Below, piece after piece: positions 1-10,189 of a stretch of DNA of 64,000 nucleotides (positions are counted from its first letter, which is position 1; every line of letters begins with the position of its first letter). The stretch lies in assembly GCF_030412785.1 (NCBI RefSeq), contig NZ_CP125296.1, positions 868,001 through 932,000 on the forward strand. Direction: 5' to 3'. This DNA comes from Paraburkholderia sabiae (lineage in GTDB: Bacteria > Pseudomonadota > Gammaproteobacteria > Burkholderiales > Burkholderiaceae). A program made the translations under genes and the position numbers. Below the pieces are notes generated by a model. The model did no database searches. It had not been told where the DNA came from and saw only the letters and a program-made list of their open reading frames with translations.

Positions 1-13
1 GCCGGGCGACGCA

Positions 14-595
14 ATGGAACCCGTCCCTGTCGACGATAGCGCGCAAAAGCAAACCGCTTTTACGGCATCTCAGCCCAACATGGTCAGCGGGATGCAGCAG
101 GTCACGACGCGCACGGAAGGAACGGGCTACGGCTCGTCCGCAGGGCAGCGGCAGCAGCAATCGATGTCGGCCGTACCCGACGTCGGAATCGCACGTTCGA
201 CGGCAGGCGTGACTGACGACATGAAGTCCCGCAACGCCCGCCCGTCCGACAGCAACGAAGCCCGCGAAGCCATTGCAGCAGCAGAACCGACACCGCGTAC
301 CGGCCTCGTCGGCGATCCGATCATGGGCACGCCGCTGGAAGAATTTCCCTACGACGATGAATTTCGCAAGGACTACGACGCCCGCTATGCGAACACGGGT
401 TCTTCGTACGACGAGTACCGCCGCGCGTACACACATGGAACCACGCTCGGACAGGACGAGCGGTATCGCGAACAGGACTGGCAATCAGTGGAGCAGAGTG
501 CGCGCGAAAATTGGGAGTCGCGCTATCCGGAGAGCGGATGGGAACGGTTCAAGGCTGCCGTGCGGCACGGCTGGGAGCGCGTGAGGAGCCTCTGA
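14..595 (+). CDS. Hypothetical acidic/hydrophilic protein, possibly 5'-truncated by window edge
   Basis: Function not recognised. The frame is open back to base 2, so the true start may lie outside the window; ATG at 14 is the first start seen. The 193-residue product has a low-complexity, Gln/Ser/Thr-rich N-terminal half (about residues 1-100) and a compact charged, Tyr/Trp/Arg-rich C-terminal part (about 105-190) with a regular pattern of D-x-x-F/Y-R-x-x-Y and W-x-x-x-E/S-x-x-A-R. From memory, this C-terminal pattern resembles uncharacterised stress-associated proteins common in Burkholderiaceae. No signal peptide or membrane segment. It ends 22 bp before kup on the same strand. Confidence 0.6.
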   Translation: MEPVPVDDSAQKQTAFTASQPNMVSGMQQVTTRTEGTGYGSSAGQRQQQSMSAVPDVGIARSTAGVTDDMKSRNARPSDSNEAREAIAAAEPTPRTGLVGDPIMGTPLEEFPYDDEFRKDYDARYANTGSSYDEYRRAYTHGTTLGQDERYREQDWQSVEQSARENWESRYPESGWERFKAAVRHGWERVRSL

Positions 596-617
596 CGCGA
601 CGGGCCCGCCTTTGCCG

Positions 618-2534
618 ATGCTCAAAAAGCTAACCGATCGTCAGCACGCTTCGACGCCGCGCAGCGATACCCCCAGCGGCGCGCTGGTGCTCAGCGCCCT
701 GGGGGTCGTATTCGGAGACATCGGCACGAGCCCGATTTACGCGTTGCGACAAGCCGTCGTCGATGCGGGCTCGGTGAATGTGCAGATCGTGATGGGCGTG
801 CTGTCGACGATCGTGTGGGCCGTCGTGATCGTCGTGATGCTCAAGTACGGGCTGTATGTGATGCGCGCCGACAACGAAGGCGAGGGCGGCATCATCGCGT
901 TGACTGCACTGGTTCGCTCGGGCTACCAGAAGTCGCGGCGACACGTGCCGCGCAGCCTGCTTCTGGCCGGCTTGTTCGGCGCCGCGATGTTTTACGGCGA
1001 CTCGATGATCACGCCCGCCGTGTCGGTGTTGTCGGCGGTCGAAGGTCTGACGGAAATCAGTCCTGCGTTCGGTCCGTGGGTCGTACCCGTCGCGGCGGCG
1101 ATCCTGATCGCGCTGTTCGCGCTTCAGCATCGCGGCAGCACGGCGGTCGGCCATCTGTTCGGGCCCGTCATGGGCGTCTGGTTCGTGTCGCTCGCGGCGG
1201 TGGGCATCTACCGGATCGCGCAGCATCCCGCCGTTCTGAAAGCGCTGTCGCCGCAATGGGCTGTCTCGCTGGCGGTCGCTCGCCCCGGGATCGCGTTCAC
1301 GATTCTCGGCGCGGTGATTCTCGCGCTGACGGGCGCGGAAGCGCTCTATGCGGACATCGGCCACTTCGGACGCAAAGCGATCCGTATCGCGCTCGTCGCC
1401 ATTGTGTTTCCTTCCATCATCATTGGATATTTCGGGCAGGCGGCCACGTTGCTGTTCGTACCGGGCGCGGTCGCGCAGCCTTTCTTTCGCGCGCTGCCTT
1501 CTTGGGCGCTGATCCCCGGCGTGCTGATCACGGTGCTGGCGACGATCATCGCTTCGCAGGCCGTGATTTCAGGGGCATTCTCGATGACGAGTCAGGCGAT
1601 CGAACTCGGTTTCCTGCCCCGCATGCGGATCGTCGAAACATCGAAGGAGCAACGCGGCCAGGTCTATTCTCCCGCCGTCAACGCGATCCTGTTCGTGTCG
1701 GTGCTGTTCCTCGTGCTGGTCTTCCGGAGTTCGGCGCGACTGACTTCCGCCTACGGCATCGCCGTCGGACTCACGATGCTCGTCACGACGATCCAGATGG
1801 CGAGCGTAACGCGCAACGTGTGGGGCTGGTCGGCGTCGCGCGCGGCGCTCGTCGGCGTGCCGCTGCTCATCGTTGATCTGACGCTCGTCGCGGCGAACAT
1901 CCCGAAGATACCGGGCGGCGGCTGGTTCCCCGTCTCGGTCGGTCTGGTGCTGTTCGTGCTGATGTCGACGTGGAACCGCGGGCGAGAGCTTGCTGCCTCG
2001 CACGCGAAACGCTCGGAACCGCTGGACGCCTTTCTGCGCGACACGCTCAATTCTGAAACGCCTCCCGCGCGCGTGCGCGGCACGGCCGTCTATCCCGGGA
2101 ACCAGGTGGGTATGACGCCCGCTGCATTGAAGAGCAATGTCCGGCACAACGGCGTGATGCACGAGACGGCGATCTTCTTCGCGAACGTGTCGGAGTCCGC
2201 GCCGCGCATCGACGAAGAAACGCGCATTGAAACGCGCGATCTTGGCAACGGATGCTACGAGATCATCGCGCGCCACGGCTTCGTCGAGCGTATGAATCTG
2301 CCGAAGCTGCTCGAATCGCTGAGCGGCGAATTAGGCGCGTGGCGCTACGATCCTGCTCATACGACGTTCTTTCTGCCACGCGACGAAGTCGTGAAGGGCT
2401 GCGCGAAAGGCGAGATGATGCGCTGGCGCGAACGGCTGTTTGCAATGATGTCGTTCCATTCGGCGTCCAGCGCGGAATACTACGGACTCAAACCGGAAGA
2501 CGTCGTCGAACTGGGTGTGCAGATCGTGCTTTGA
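618..2534 (+). CDS. kup: KUP/HAK-type potassium uptake protein
   Basis: Low-affinity K+:H+ symporter of the inner membrane. The 638-residue product has the family start (about residues 19-45, [16 protein letters not shown]), some 12 hydrophobic segments up to about residue 455, and the usual soluble C-terminal domain (about 455-638). Length is normal for Kup. ATG 618 is preferred to an in-frame TTG at 612; no strong ribosome binding site is visible at either. The last 55 bp overlap the convergent GGDEF/EAL gene. Family assignment is secure. Confidence 0.95.
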   Translation: MLKKLTDRQHASTPRSDTPSGALVLSALGVVFGDIGTSPIYALRQAVVDAGSVNVQIVMGVLSTIVWAVVIVVMLKYGLYVMRADNEGEGGIIALTALVRSGYQKSRRHVPRSLLLAGLFGAAMFYGDSMITPAVSVLSAVEGLTEISPAFGPWVVPVAAAILIALFALQHRGSTAVGHLFGPVMGVWFVSLAAVGIYRIAQHPAVLKALSPQWAVSLAVARPGIAFTILGAVILALTGAEALYADIGHFGRKAIRIALVAIVFPSIIIGYFGQAATLLFVPGAVAQPFFRALPSWALIPGVLITVLATIIASQAVISGAFSMTSQAIELGFLPRMRIVETSKEQRGQVYSPAVNAILFVSVLFLVLVFRSSARLTSAYGIAVGLTMLVTTIQMASVTRNVWGWSASRAALVGVPLLIVDLTLVAANIPKIPGGGWFPVSVGLVLFVLMSTWNRGRELAASHAKRSEPLDAFLRDTLNSETPPARVRGTAVYPGNQVGMTPAALKSNVRHNGVMHETAIFFANVSESAPRIDEETRIETRDLGNGCYEIIARHGFVERMNLPKLLESLSGELGAWRYDPAHTTFFLPRDEVVKGCAKGEMMRWRERLFAMMSFHSASSAEYYGLKPEDVVELGVQIVL

Positions 2535-5278
2535 ATGTCGCTGACATCACGCATGTCGTGGACGAGATACGCGTGCGCGGCCGCGGCATCCATCGGGCGA
2601 GCGAACCAGTAGCCTTGCACTTCGTCGCAGCCGTTGTCGAGCAGAAACTCGAGCTGGCAGGGCGTTTCGACGCCTTCTGCAACCACGCGCATGCCGAGCG
2701 TCCGGCCCATGGCGAGGACGGCCTTGACGATCACTTCATCGGCGTGAGAGCGCCCGATGCCGCGCACGAACGACATGTCCAGCTTGACGCGATCCGCAAG
2801 GAAGCTGCGGATATAGCCGAGGCTCGAATAGCCGGAACCGAAATCGTCGATGGCGATCGACAGTCCCATCTCTCGCAGCGCGCGTAACGTTCCCAGCGAG
2901 CCGGGCGCCATCAGCACGCCTTCGGTGATTTCCAGTTCGATATTGCGTGCGTCGACGCCCGTGCGCTCCAGCGTGGCGGCGATCATCGCGGGCAGATCGG
3001 AGCGTTCGAACTGCACGGGCGATACATTCACCGACACGACGATGTCGGGATACAGATCGGCCCATAGCCGCGTCTGTCGACAGGCGCGCTCGAGCACCGA
3101 TTGCCCGATCTGCACGATGAGGCCCGTTTCCTCGGCGATCGGCACGAACACGGACGGACTGATGTCGCCATGTTCCGCGTCGCGCCAGCGAACCAGCGCT
3201 TCGAATCCCGTCGCCTTGCCCGTCGCCGGATCGACTCTGGGCTGATAGGCGAGCGAGAAGGCGTCGGCGGCCACCGCATGTCGCAGCGCTTGCGCCAGCG
3301 TCGCGCGCCGGATGTCCTGGATGGCGATCTCATGGTTGAACAGCAAGATGCTGTTCGGTCCCGCCGACTTCGCGCGATACATCGCGGCGTCGGCATACTT
3401 CAGCAGCGTGTCGGGATCGGTGGAATGGTCAGGGAACACCGCAACGCCGACGCTCGCCTGCGGCACGATCAGCCGGTTGCCGACGGCAAGGCTGTGCGTC
3501 AGCGTTTCTTTCATCGCCGTTGCCGCTGCCATGAAGCTGTCGACGTCGCCGCGTCCGTAGAGCGCCGCGACGAATTCGTCGCCAGCATAGCGGACCACGA
3601 TTTCATTGTGCGACACAGTGCCCGACAGACGCCGCGCCACTTCGCACAGCACCTGATCGCCGGCCGTGTGTCCGAGCGTATCGTTGACTTCCTTGAAGTT
3701 GTCGAGATCGAGAAAAACGAGTGCAAGCTTGTTGCCTTCCGCGACCGCGCGCTCGAACAGGCTGGCGAGGGTCGCCTTCAGACCGAGCCGGTTTGGAAGA
3801 CGCGTCAGCGCATCTTCGTTTGCCTGGGTGCGCAATTGCTCCTGGTAAAGGACGCGTTCGGACACGTCGCTGAATATGGTCACGAAATGCGTCGGACGAT
3901 CCTGTTCGTCGAGCACGGGCGCGATGTGCAAATCGATCCAGTAGACGGAGCCGTCGAGCCTGCGGCACTGGAGCAGGCACGCGCCTTCGCATTCCGCGCG
4001 CATGGCCATGCGTATCGAGCGCGCGTCGGGCGTGGAACTGTCGCAGCCGATCAGATTCCATAGTTCGGCACCGATCGCTTCCGCCGCCGAACGTCCCGTG
4101 ATCCGTTCGAAGGCTGCGTTGACATACGTGATCGTGCTGTTGCCGTCGATCTTGTGCGAGATGATGACCGCGTTCTTCGACGCATCGAGCGCGCGGCTGC
4201 GGACTCGCAGGCTTTCCTTCGCGTGCTCGTGCGCGGTGACCTCATGCGCGGTGACGAAGCATGCTTCGCGTCCGGCAAAATCCAGCAGGTGATAGGTGAC
4301 GTCGACGAAAAAAATCTCGCCGTCTGCCCGCCGATGCCGTCGCACGCCCGCCGCGCCGCCGCGATTGCCCGACTCGATATGCCCTTGAAGATCACGGCGA
4401 AATTCATCGACATCCGCAGGCGGACGAAGCTGGTCGGCGGGCAGGGAGCGCAGTTGCTCCAGCGTGGCCCCGTATTGACGCTGGGCCGCTGCGTTGGCGG
4501 TCAGGATCTCGTAGGTGTGGACGTCGAAGATCAGCATCGAGACGGGATGCTGTTCGAAGTAATCGCGAAAGCGCCGTTGCGCCTCGCTGGCAACGATCTG
4601 CGACGTGATCTTCGTGAGCGATGCGCGCTGACGGGTGAACAACGCGAACAGCAGCAGGAGCGCGCCCGCTGCCGAGGCGACGGCCAGCGAAATTCTCTGC
4701 CGGACCAGTTGCGCCTGGGCGCGAAACTGCATGCCGGCGATCTGCGCGCGTTCCTCGCTTCGCAGGTCCGAGATGAGCGTCATGATGGAACTGAGCGTGC
4801 GGTTCGCGTGCTGCAGCAGCGTCGGCTGAACGACGGTGCCCGCACTGGCGAGCGCGAGATTTCGCGCGGCCGAGTCGAGTTCCTGCGGCCATGCCGCGCT
4901 CAGTCCACGCAATTGCCGGAGCTTCTGCAGCGCGCCCGCGCCTCCCGCGAGTTCGCGTTCCAGCCGGTCGTACGTACCGGCGACGGCGGCGGCGCGCCGG
5001 ATCGGCCATCCGCGCGAACTGTAGCCCGCTATGCCGACGCCTTCGAGAAAATCCGTGTTGGCTGCGACGTGAAGCGTGAGCAGTGTTTCGAGTTCAGACG
5101 TCACGGCCAGCGCGTCGCGCAGCCGCTGGTCATCCTCGCCGCGCGACGAGGTCGCGGCGATGGTTGCGCCGACGGCGAGGCAAACGACGAGCGCGGCGGC
5201 CAGCAAAATGGCCGCCGTCCTGGCGAAATGCCGGCTCAGCACCGGCGCTGTCTGATTGTGGGTTCCAGCTGCGTCCAT
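2480..5278 (-). CDS. Membrane PAS-PAS-GGDEF-EAL cyclic-di-GMP protein
   Basis: Bifunctional-looking c-di-GMP signalling protein of the inner membrane. Order, numbered from the ATG at 5278: TM helix about 17-40, periplasmic region about 41-195, TM helix about 196-215, two PAS-like domains (about 235-350 and 365-480), GGDEF domain with A-G-D-E-F at 565-569, EAL domain with E-A-L at 693-695. The EAL domain keeps the metal/catalytic set (E-A-L, N-V-S, E-I-T-E, D-D-F-G, V-K-L-D, A-E-G-V-E, Q-G-Y), so phosphodiesterase activity is expected. The five-residue-upstream RxxD inhibitory site of diguanylate cyclases is absent (S-H-N-E). Alternative starts: ATG 5308 and GTG 5323. It converges on kup and overlaps its 3' end by 55 bp. 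Confidence 0.9.
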   Translation of the reverse strand: MDAAGTHNQTAPVLSRHFARTAAILLAAALVVCLAVGATIAATSSRGEDDQRLRDALAVTSELETLLTLHVAANTDFLEGVGIAGYSSRGWPIRRAAAVAGTYDRLERELAGGAGALQKLRQLRGLSAAWPQELDSAARNLALASAGTVVQPTLLQHANRTLSSIMTLISDLRSEERAQIAGMQFRAQAQLVRQRISLAVASAAGALLLLFALFTRQRASLTKITSQIVASEAQRRFRDYFEQHPVSMLIFDVHTYEILTANAAAQRQYGATLEQLRSLPADQLRPPADVDEFRRDLQGHIESGNRGGAAGVRRHRRADGEIFFVDVTYHLLDFAGREACFVTAHEVTAHEHAKESLRVRSRALDASKNAVIISHKIDGNSTITYVNAAFERITGRSAAEAIGAELWNLIGCDSSTPDARSIRMAMRAECEGACLLQCRRLDGSVYWIDLHIAPVLDEQDRPTHFVTIFSDVSERVLYQEQLRTQANEDALTRLPNRLGLKATLASLFERAVAEGNKLALVFLDLDNFKEVNDTLGHTAGDQVLCEVARRLSGTVSHNEIVVRYAGDEFVAALYGRGDVDSFMAAATAMKETLTHSLAVGNRLIVPQASVGVAVFPDHSTDPDTLLKYADAAMYRAKSAGPNSILLFNHEIAIQDIRRATLAQALRHAVAADAFSLAYQPRVDPATGKATGFEALVRWRDAEHGDISPSVFVPIAEETGLIVQIGQSVLERACRQTRLWADLYPDIVVSVNVSPVQFERSDLPAMIAATLERTGVDARNIELEITEGVLMAPGSLGTLRALREMGLSIAIDDFGSGYSSLGYIRSFLADRVKLDMSFVRGIGRSHADEVIVKAVLAMGRTLGMRVVAEGVETPCQLEFLLDNGCDEVQGYWFARPMDAAAAHAYLVHDMRDVSDIQSTICTPSSTTSSGLSP

Positions 5279-5611
5279 GAAAGGGAAAGGCTCTAATGTG
5301 CATCGCATCTCACGCAGAGGCACGCCGGACGAGGAGACAGATAAACGGAGAATCCGAGTCGGTGCCGCGTGAGATCAGGGTGCCACGAGAGGCCCGGATG
5401 CAGACGGGAGCGGTGCCGTGCAACAGAAGAGCAGGTCGGCGATCGAGCTTCGCAATATGAATAACGGGCATTTTGAATGCACGTTTGATCGGGGTTTACA
5501 CCGACGCGGACACATCGACGCATGTCCGAAGGGAAGGCACAACGTTTGCGCGCCGCCTTGCGATAATGCGTTCGCCAATTCCATCATCCGCACTCATCCC
5601 TATCGATCGAC
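5279..5611. other. Intergenic region between divergent GGDEF/EAL and uvrA2-like genes
   Basis: About 330 bp with no convincing gene on either strand; short open frames here lack ribosome binding sites and family features. The region must hold promoters for both divergent genes, but I see no clear -35/-10 pair. Confidence 0.5.
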
Positions 5612-8275
5612 ATGGACGTCCGCCGCAGCAAGCCCCGTTCGACTACGCCGCCCTCCGACAACGCCACCGGTTTCGTACGCGTGCGCGGCGCGCGTGAGCA
5701 CAATCTGAAGAACGTCGACGTGCAGATTCCCCGCGACGCGCTCGTCGTGTTCACCGGCGTGTCGGGCTCGGGCAAGTCGTCGCTGGCGTTCGGCACGCTG
5801 TACGCGGAAGCGCAACGGCGCTACTTCGAATCGGTGGCGCCTTATGCGCGGCGTCTGATCGAGCAGGTCGGCGTGCCGGAGGTCGATGCGATCGAAGGAT
5901 TGCCGCCCGCAGTCGCGCTGCAACAGCAACGCGGCACGCCGAGCGCGCGGTCTTCGGTGGGCAGCGTCACGACGCTGTCGAGCCTCGTGCGCATGCTGTA
6001 TTCGCGCACGGGCACCTATCCGCCGAAGCAGCCGATGCTGTTCGCCGAAGACTTCTCGCCGAACACCGTGCAGGGCGCGTGTCCCGTCTGTCATGGACTG
6101 GGCCGCGTGTACGAGGTGACGGAACGGTCGATGGTGCCCGACGACACGCTGACCATCCGCGAGCGCGCGATCGCCGCGTGGCCGCCCGCGTGGCACGGTC
6201 AGAATCTGCGCGACATTCTGGTGACGCTCGGATACGACGTCGACACGCCGTGGCGCGATCTGCCGAAGAAAGACCGCGACTGGATCCTCTTCACCGACGA
6301 GCAGCCCACGGTGCCTGTCTACGCGGGCCTCACGCCGAAAGAGACGCGCGCCGCGCTCAAACGCAAGGACGAGCCGAGCTATCAGGGCACGTTCACGGGC
6401 GCGCGCCGCTACGTGCTGCACACCTTTGCGAACACCCAGAGTGCGCTGATGAAAAAGCGCGTGTCGCAATACATGGTCGGCAATGCGTGCACGGCTTGTC
6501 ACGGCAAGCGGCTGAAGAAAGAAGCGCTGTCGGTGAAATTCGCGGGTCTCGACATCGGCGAGTTTTCGCAGTTGCCGCTGTCGGAACTCGCTTCGATTCT
6601 CGAACCGATTGCGCGCGGCGAATGGGCAAGCGCGACGACGACGGACCATGCCGGCGTGCTCAGCAAAAGCGCGATGCGCGATGCCGTCGACAGGCGGGTT
6701 GCTGCGGGCGGTTCGATGCATAAAGCTTCGCCCGACGTGAGGCGTACGCCGAACCAGTCGGAAGAGAAGCGCCTCGCCGCGCAACGCATTGCGGACGAGC
6801 TGCTGGAGCGCCTGACGACGCTGATCGATCTCGGCCTGGGTTATCTGGCGCTCGATCGCAGTACGCCGACGCTGTCTTCGGGCGAATTGCAGCGTTTGCG
6901 GCTTGCCACACAACTGTCGTCGCAGCTGTTCGGCGTCGTGTATGTGCTCGACGAACCATCGGCCGGTCTGCATCCCGCCGATGGCGAAGCGCTCTTCAGC
7001 GCGCTGCAGGCACTGAAAGCAGCGGGCAATTCGCTGTTCGTCGTCGAACACGATCTGCAGATGATGCGTCGCGCCGACTGGCTGGTCGACGTCGGGCCAG
7101 CCGCCGGCGAAGCGGGCGGGCATGTGGTCTATAGCGGTCCGCCCGAAGGTCTCGCGACGGTCGAAGCGTCACACACGCGCCGTCATCTGTTCGCTGCGCC
7201 TGAGCGCGCCGATCACACGCCGCGCAATGCGGCAGGATGGCTGCGACTCGCGAATATCAGCCGCAACAACCTGCATGGATTGAGCGTGGCGTTTCCGCTC
7301 GGCTGTCTGACGACGGTCACGGGCGTCTCGGGTTCGGGCAAGTCGAGCCTCGTGAGCCAGGCGCTGCCGGAACTGGTCGCGAGCCGGCTGGGAAGGGTTA
7401 TCGACAGTCAGGACGACGACGAACAGGATCCGCTGCTGGCAACCGCGACGGCGCCTGCGAGCGGCCATATTGCCGAAGGGATGGAGACGATCCGGCGGCT
7501 CGTGCGCGTCGATCAGAAGCCGATCGGGCGCACGCCGCGTTCCAACCTGGCCACCTACACCGGTCTTTTCGATCACGTCCGCAAACTCTTCGCCGACACG
7601 CCCGGTGCACGCAAGCGTCGCTATGGCGCAGGCCGTTTCTCGTTCAACGTTGCGCAAGGGCGTTGTCCGACCTGCGAAGGCGAAGGGTTCGTCAGTGTCG
7701 AACTGCTGTTTTTGCCGAGCGTGTATGCGCCGTGCACGGTATGCAACGGCACGCGCTACAACCCGTCGACGCTCGAAATCACCTGGCGGGACAAGAACAT
7801 TGCCGAGGTGCTCGATATGACCGTCGACGCCGCGTGCGGTTTCTTCGCCGACGAGACCGGCGTGATGCGTTCGCTGACGGCGCTGCGTGACATCGGGCTC
7901 GGCTATCTTCGGCTTGGTCAGCCGGCGACCGAGCTGTCGGGCGGCGAAGCGCAACGTATCAAGCTCGCTACCGAATTGCAGCGCGCACAGCGTGGCGACA
8001 CGCTATACGTGCTCGACGAACCGACGACGGGACTTCATCCCGCCGACGTCGACCGGCTGATGGTGCAACTGCAAGGACTCGTCGATGCAGGCAACACGGT
8101 CGTGCTGGTCGAGCATGACATGCGGGTGGCCGCGCAAAGCGACTGGGTGATCGATGTCGGCCCGGGAGCCGGCGACGCAGGCGGCACACTCGTGGCGTGC
8201 GGCGTGCCGTCCGAAGTGGCAAGGGAGAAGGGCAGCCGCACGGCGGCGTATCTGCGGCAACAGTTCGCGGAGTGA
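5612..8275 (+). CDS. UvrA2-type (UvrB-binding-domain-less) ABC ATPase
   Basis: Paralogue of the excinuclease damage sensor UvrA with two ABC ATPase modules. Walker A motifs (G-V-S-G-S-G-K-S-S) lie at about residues 49-57 and 569-578; zinc-finger pairs C-P-V-C, C-T-A-C, C-P-T-C and C-T-V-C are visible. Between the end of the first ATPase sub-block (Y-S-R-T-G) and C-P-V-C-H-G-L-G there are only about 22 residues, where E. coli UvrA (recalled) carries over 100 residues including the UvrB-binding domain and the first Cys pair. That makes this a UvrA2/DrrC-like protein rather than the housekeeping UvrA; in known cases these assist DNA-damage or DNA-binding drug tolerance. The first signature is degenerate (L-S-S-G-E-L-Q-R), the second canonical. 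887 residues; ATG 5612. Confidence 0.88.
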   Translation: MDVRRSKPRSTTPPSDNATGFVRVRGAREHNLKNVDVQIPRDALVVFTGVSGSGKSSLAFGTLYAEAQRRYFESVAPYARRLIEQVGVPEVDAIEGLPPAVALQQQRGTPSARSSVGSVTTLSSLVRMLYSRTGTYPPKQPMLFAEDFSPNTVQGACPVCHGLGRVYEVTERSMVPDDTLTIRERAIAAWPPAWHGQNLRDILVTLGYDVDTPWRDLPKKDRDWILFTDEQPTVPVYAGLTPKETRAALKRKDEPSYQGTFTGARRYVLHTFANTQSALMKKRVSQYMVGNACTACHGKRLKKEALSVKFAGLDIGEFSQLPLSELASILEPIARGEWASATTTDHAGVLSKSAMRDAVDRRVAAGGSMHKASPDVRRTPNQSEEKRLAAQRIADELLERLTTLIDLGLGYLALDRSTPTLSSGELQRLRLATQLSSQLFGVVYVLDEPSAGLHPADGEALFSALQALKAAGNSLFVVEHDLQMMRRADWLVDVGPAAGEAGGHVVYSGPPEGLATVEASHTRRHLFAAPERADHTPRNAAGWLRLANISRNNLHGLSVAFPLGCLTTVTGVSGSGKSSLVSQALPELVASRLGRVIDSQDDDEQDPLLATATAPASGHIAEGMETIRRLVRVDQKPIGRTPRSNLATYTGLFDHVRKLFADTPGARKRRYGAGRFSFNVAQGRCPTCEGEGFVSVELLFLPSVYAPCTVCNGTRYNPSTLEITWRDKNIAEVLDMTVDAACGFFADETGVMRSLTALRDIGLGYLRLGQPATELSGGEAQRIKLATELQRAQRGDTLYVLDEPTTGLHPADVDRLMVQLQGLVDAGNTVVLVEHDMRVAAQSDWVIDVGPGAGDAGGTLVACGVPSEVAREKGSRTAAYLRQQFAE

Positions 8276-8306
8276 AGCGCGTCGGGTGCGCGCTTCACGC
8301 GAAGTG

Positions 8307-9089
8307 TCAGTGCGCGACGCGATCCGTTCGCGCGAGGTGATCTTCGAGCTTGCGCAGACCGATCGTCAGCGCGAAGGTCATCAGCCAGTACGCCGCGGCG
8401 ATGGCAAGGTAAGGCTCCCAGTAACGGCCATAGGCGCCCGCGACCGTGCGTGCCGCGTAGGCCAGTTCAGCCAGGCCGATCGCCGACACCAGCGACGTGT
8501 CCTTGAGCAGCGAAATCATGTTGTTGCCAAGCGGCGGCAACATGCGGCGGAATGCCTGCGGAATCACCACGTAACGCATCATCTGTCCATGCGTGAGGCC
8601 TAGCGACAGGGCCGCCTGTCGCTGGCCGCGCTCGATCGACTGGATGCCCGCGCGAAACACTTCCGAAATATAGGCGCCCGAGTTCAGCGTCAGCGCCGCC
8701 ACGCCGGAGATCAGCGCGCCGTAATCCTGCTTCAGCATGCGAGCCAGGTCGCCCCTGATCAGAAGACCGTTCAGGGGATGGATGAACAACGGCATCACCG
8801 CAAAGTGCATCAGCAGAATCTGCACGAACAGCGGCGTGCCGCGAAAGAAGCTCACGTAGGCGGTCGACGGCCAGCGCAGCAGGTACTGGCAGACAGCCCG
8901 CCACGGCTGATGCCGCGTCTCGGCGAGACGCGCCAGCGCCAACAACAGGCCCAACGCGCAGCCCATCAGCACGCAGGCCACCGTCATGCCGACGGTGACC
9001 AGCGCGCCTTGCCAGAACAGTTGCTTGTACTCAACGAGGATGTCCGGGCGGAACCACCCGAACCAGACGATCGGATTGCTGTCTTCCAT
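8307..9089 (-). CDS. Polar amino-acid ABC transporter permease (HisM/GlnP type)
   Basis: Inner-membrane subunit of a PAAT-family amino-acid importer, about 260 residues with five hydrophobic segments and the EAA loop region (S-G-A-Y-I-S-E-V-F-R-A-G-I-Q-S-I...A-A-L-S-L-G). ATG 9089 (M-E-D-S-N-P-I) is chosen over an in-frame TTG at 9122. It follows the binding-protein gene by 89 bp on the same strand, so the two probably form one transcript. No ATPase gene is adjacent, so this permease must borrow an ATPase encoded elsewhere; substrate unknown. Confidence 0.9.
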   Translation of the reverse strand: MEDSNPIVWFGWFRPDILVEYKQLFWQGALVTVGMTVACVLMGCALGLLLALARLAETRHQPWRAVCQYLLRWPSTAYVSFFRGTPLFVQILLMHFAVMPLFIHPLNGLLIRGDLARMLKQDYGALISGVAALTLNSGAYISEVFRAGIQSIERGQRQAALSLGLTHGQMMRYVVIPQAFRRMLPPLGNNMISLLKDTSLVSAIGLAELAYAARTVAGAYGRYWEPYLAIAAAYWLMTFALTIGLRKLEDHLARTDRVAH

Positions 9090-9178
9090 GCTTGCTATCG
9101 AAAAAGGCCGTTGTGCCGGCAAAGATGATCGTGCGCCGCGCGCGGGCGATGCCCTGTGCGCGCGGCGGCATCAGTCGA

Positions 9179-9940
9179 TCACTGCGCCTTGAAGTCCTGA
9201 TTGAACCACTTCTTGTAGATCTGGTTGTAGGTGCCGTCGGCGCGGATCGCGGCGAGACCGGCATTGATCTTGTCGAGCAAGGCCTTGTCGCCCTTGCGCA
9301 CGACGATGCCGTAATACTCTTTGGGGAAGTTCGAGTCTTCGACGGTCTTGAGGCCGGGATTCTGCGACACGCGATAGGCGATCACGCCGTTGTCGCCGAT
9401 TGCCGCATCGACGCCGCCCGATGCCAGCTCGGAAATGATCAGCGGCGTGCTCTCGAAACGGCGGATATTCGGACTGGTCTTGCCGACTTCGCGGCTCATC
9501 ACATCGTCGGCAGTGGAACCGCTGACTACCGAAACCTTCTTGCTATCCAGATCCTTCAGCGACTTCACCGTGCTGTTCTTCGGCACGGCGATCAGCTGGC
9601 GTGCATCGAAATACGGTTGCGAGAAGTCGAAACTCTGCTTGCGCTTCTCGTTGATCGTGACGCCGGAGATCACGAAGTCGACGTCGCCGTTGTTGAGCGA
9701 TGCAAAGATGCTGGTGAACGGCGTATTCACGATGCGCAGTTTCATGTGCTGCTGTTTCGCGATCGCATTGACGATGTCGATGTCGAATCCGACGATCTGC
9801 TTGTCCTTGTTTTCGAATGCGAACGGCGTGTAGGTCGCGCTCGACGCCACGACCAGTTCGCGATCTTGCGCCTGCGCTCCAGCAGGACCAAACGCGCATA
9901 CGGCCACTGCGGCGGCCAGGGTGAGGAGGATCTTCTTCAT
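9179..9940 (-). CDS. Periplasmic amino-acid-binding protein (SBP_bac_3)
   Basis: Extracytoplasmic solute receptor for the permease just downstream. 253 residues: Sec signal peptide about 1-24 (M-K-K-I-L-L-T-L-A-A-A with A-Q-A cleavage), then the SBP_bac_3 fold with Y-T-P-F-A-F-E, G-F-D-I-D-I, G-V-T-I-N-E-K-R, and S-G-S-T-A-D-D. Closest in style to GlnH/HisJ/ArtJ proteins; the ligand cannot be read from the sequence. First gene of a two-gene unit. The 249 bp between its start and the divergent ubiD-like gene hold both promoters. Confidence 0.92.
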   Translation of the reverse strand: MKKILLTLAAAVAVCAFGPAGAQAQDRELVVASSATYTPFAFENKDKQIVGFDIDIVNAIAKQQHMKLRIVNTPFTSIFASLNNGDVDFVISGVTINEKRKQSFDFSQPYFDARQLIAVPKNSTVKSLKDLDSKKVSVVSGSTADDVMSREVGKTSPNIRRFESTPLIISELASGGVDAAIGDNGVIAYRVSQNPGLKTVEDSNFPKEYYGIVVRKGDKALLDKINAGLAAIRADGTYNQIYKKWFNQDFKAQ

Positions 9941-10189
9941 AGCTGCTTCGCCCGGTACGTGAAAAAGCTGGAATTATATGGCTAATCAAAAAGGAATCCT
10001 GGGTCGATAGCGGCTGAGGCTATATCGATGAGGTTGAGAAGGTTCCGGTAAGGAAGCCGTACGGCATGCGTAGGCATTCGCGAACGATGCCGCGAGTCCC
10101 TCAAACGTCGCCAGGAAAACATGCTCAATCGAACCGCGTGCGAGTACGATGGCTGATCGAGGGCTTCCCTTCCTCGACTGGAGGCGACG

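Noticed and set aside
5600..7123. A 507-codon minus-strand frame opposite the UvrA2-like gene
   Set aside because: Composition is that of antisense translation, and the plus frame has Walker and zinc motifs.
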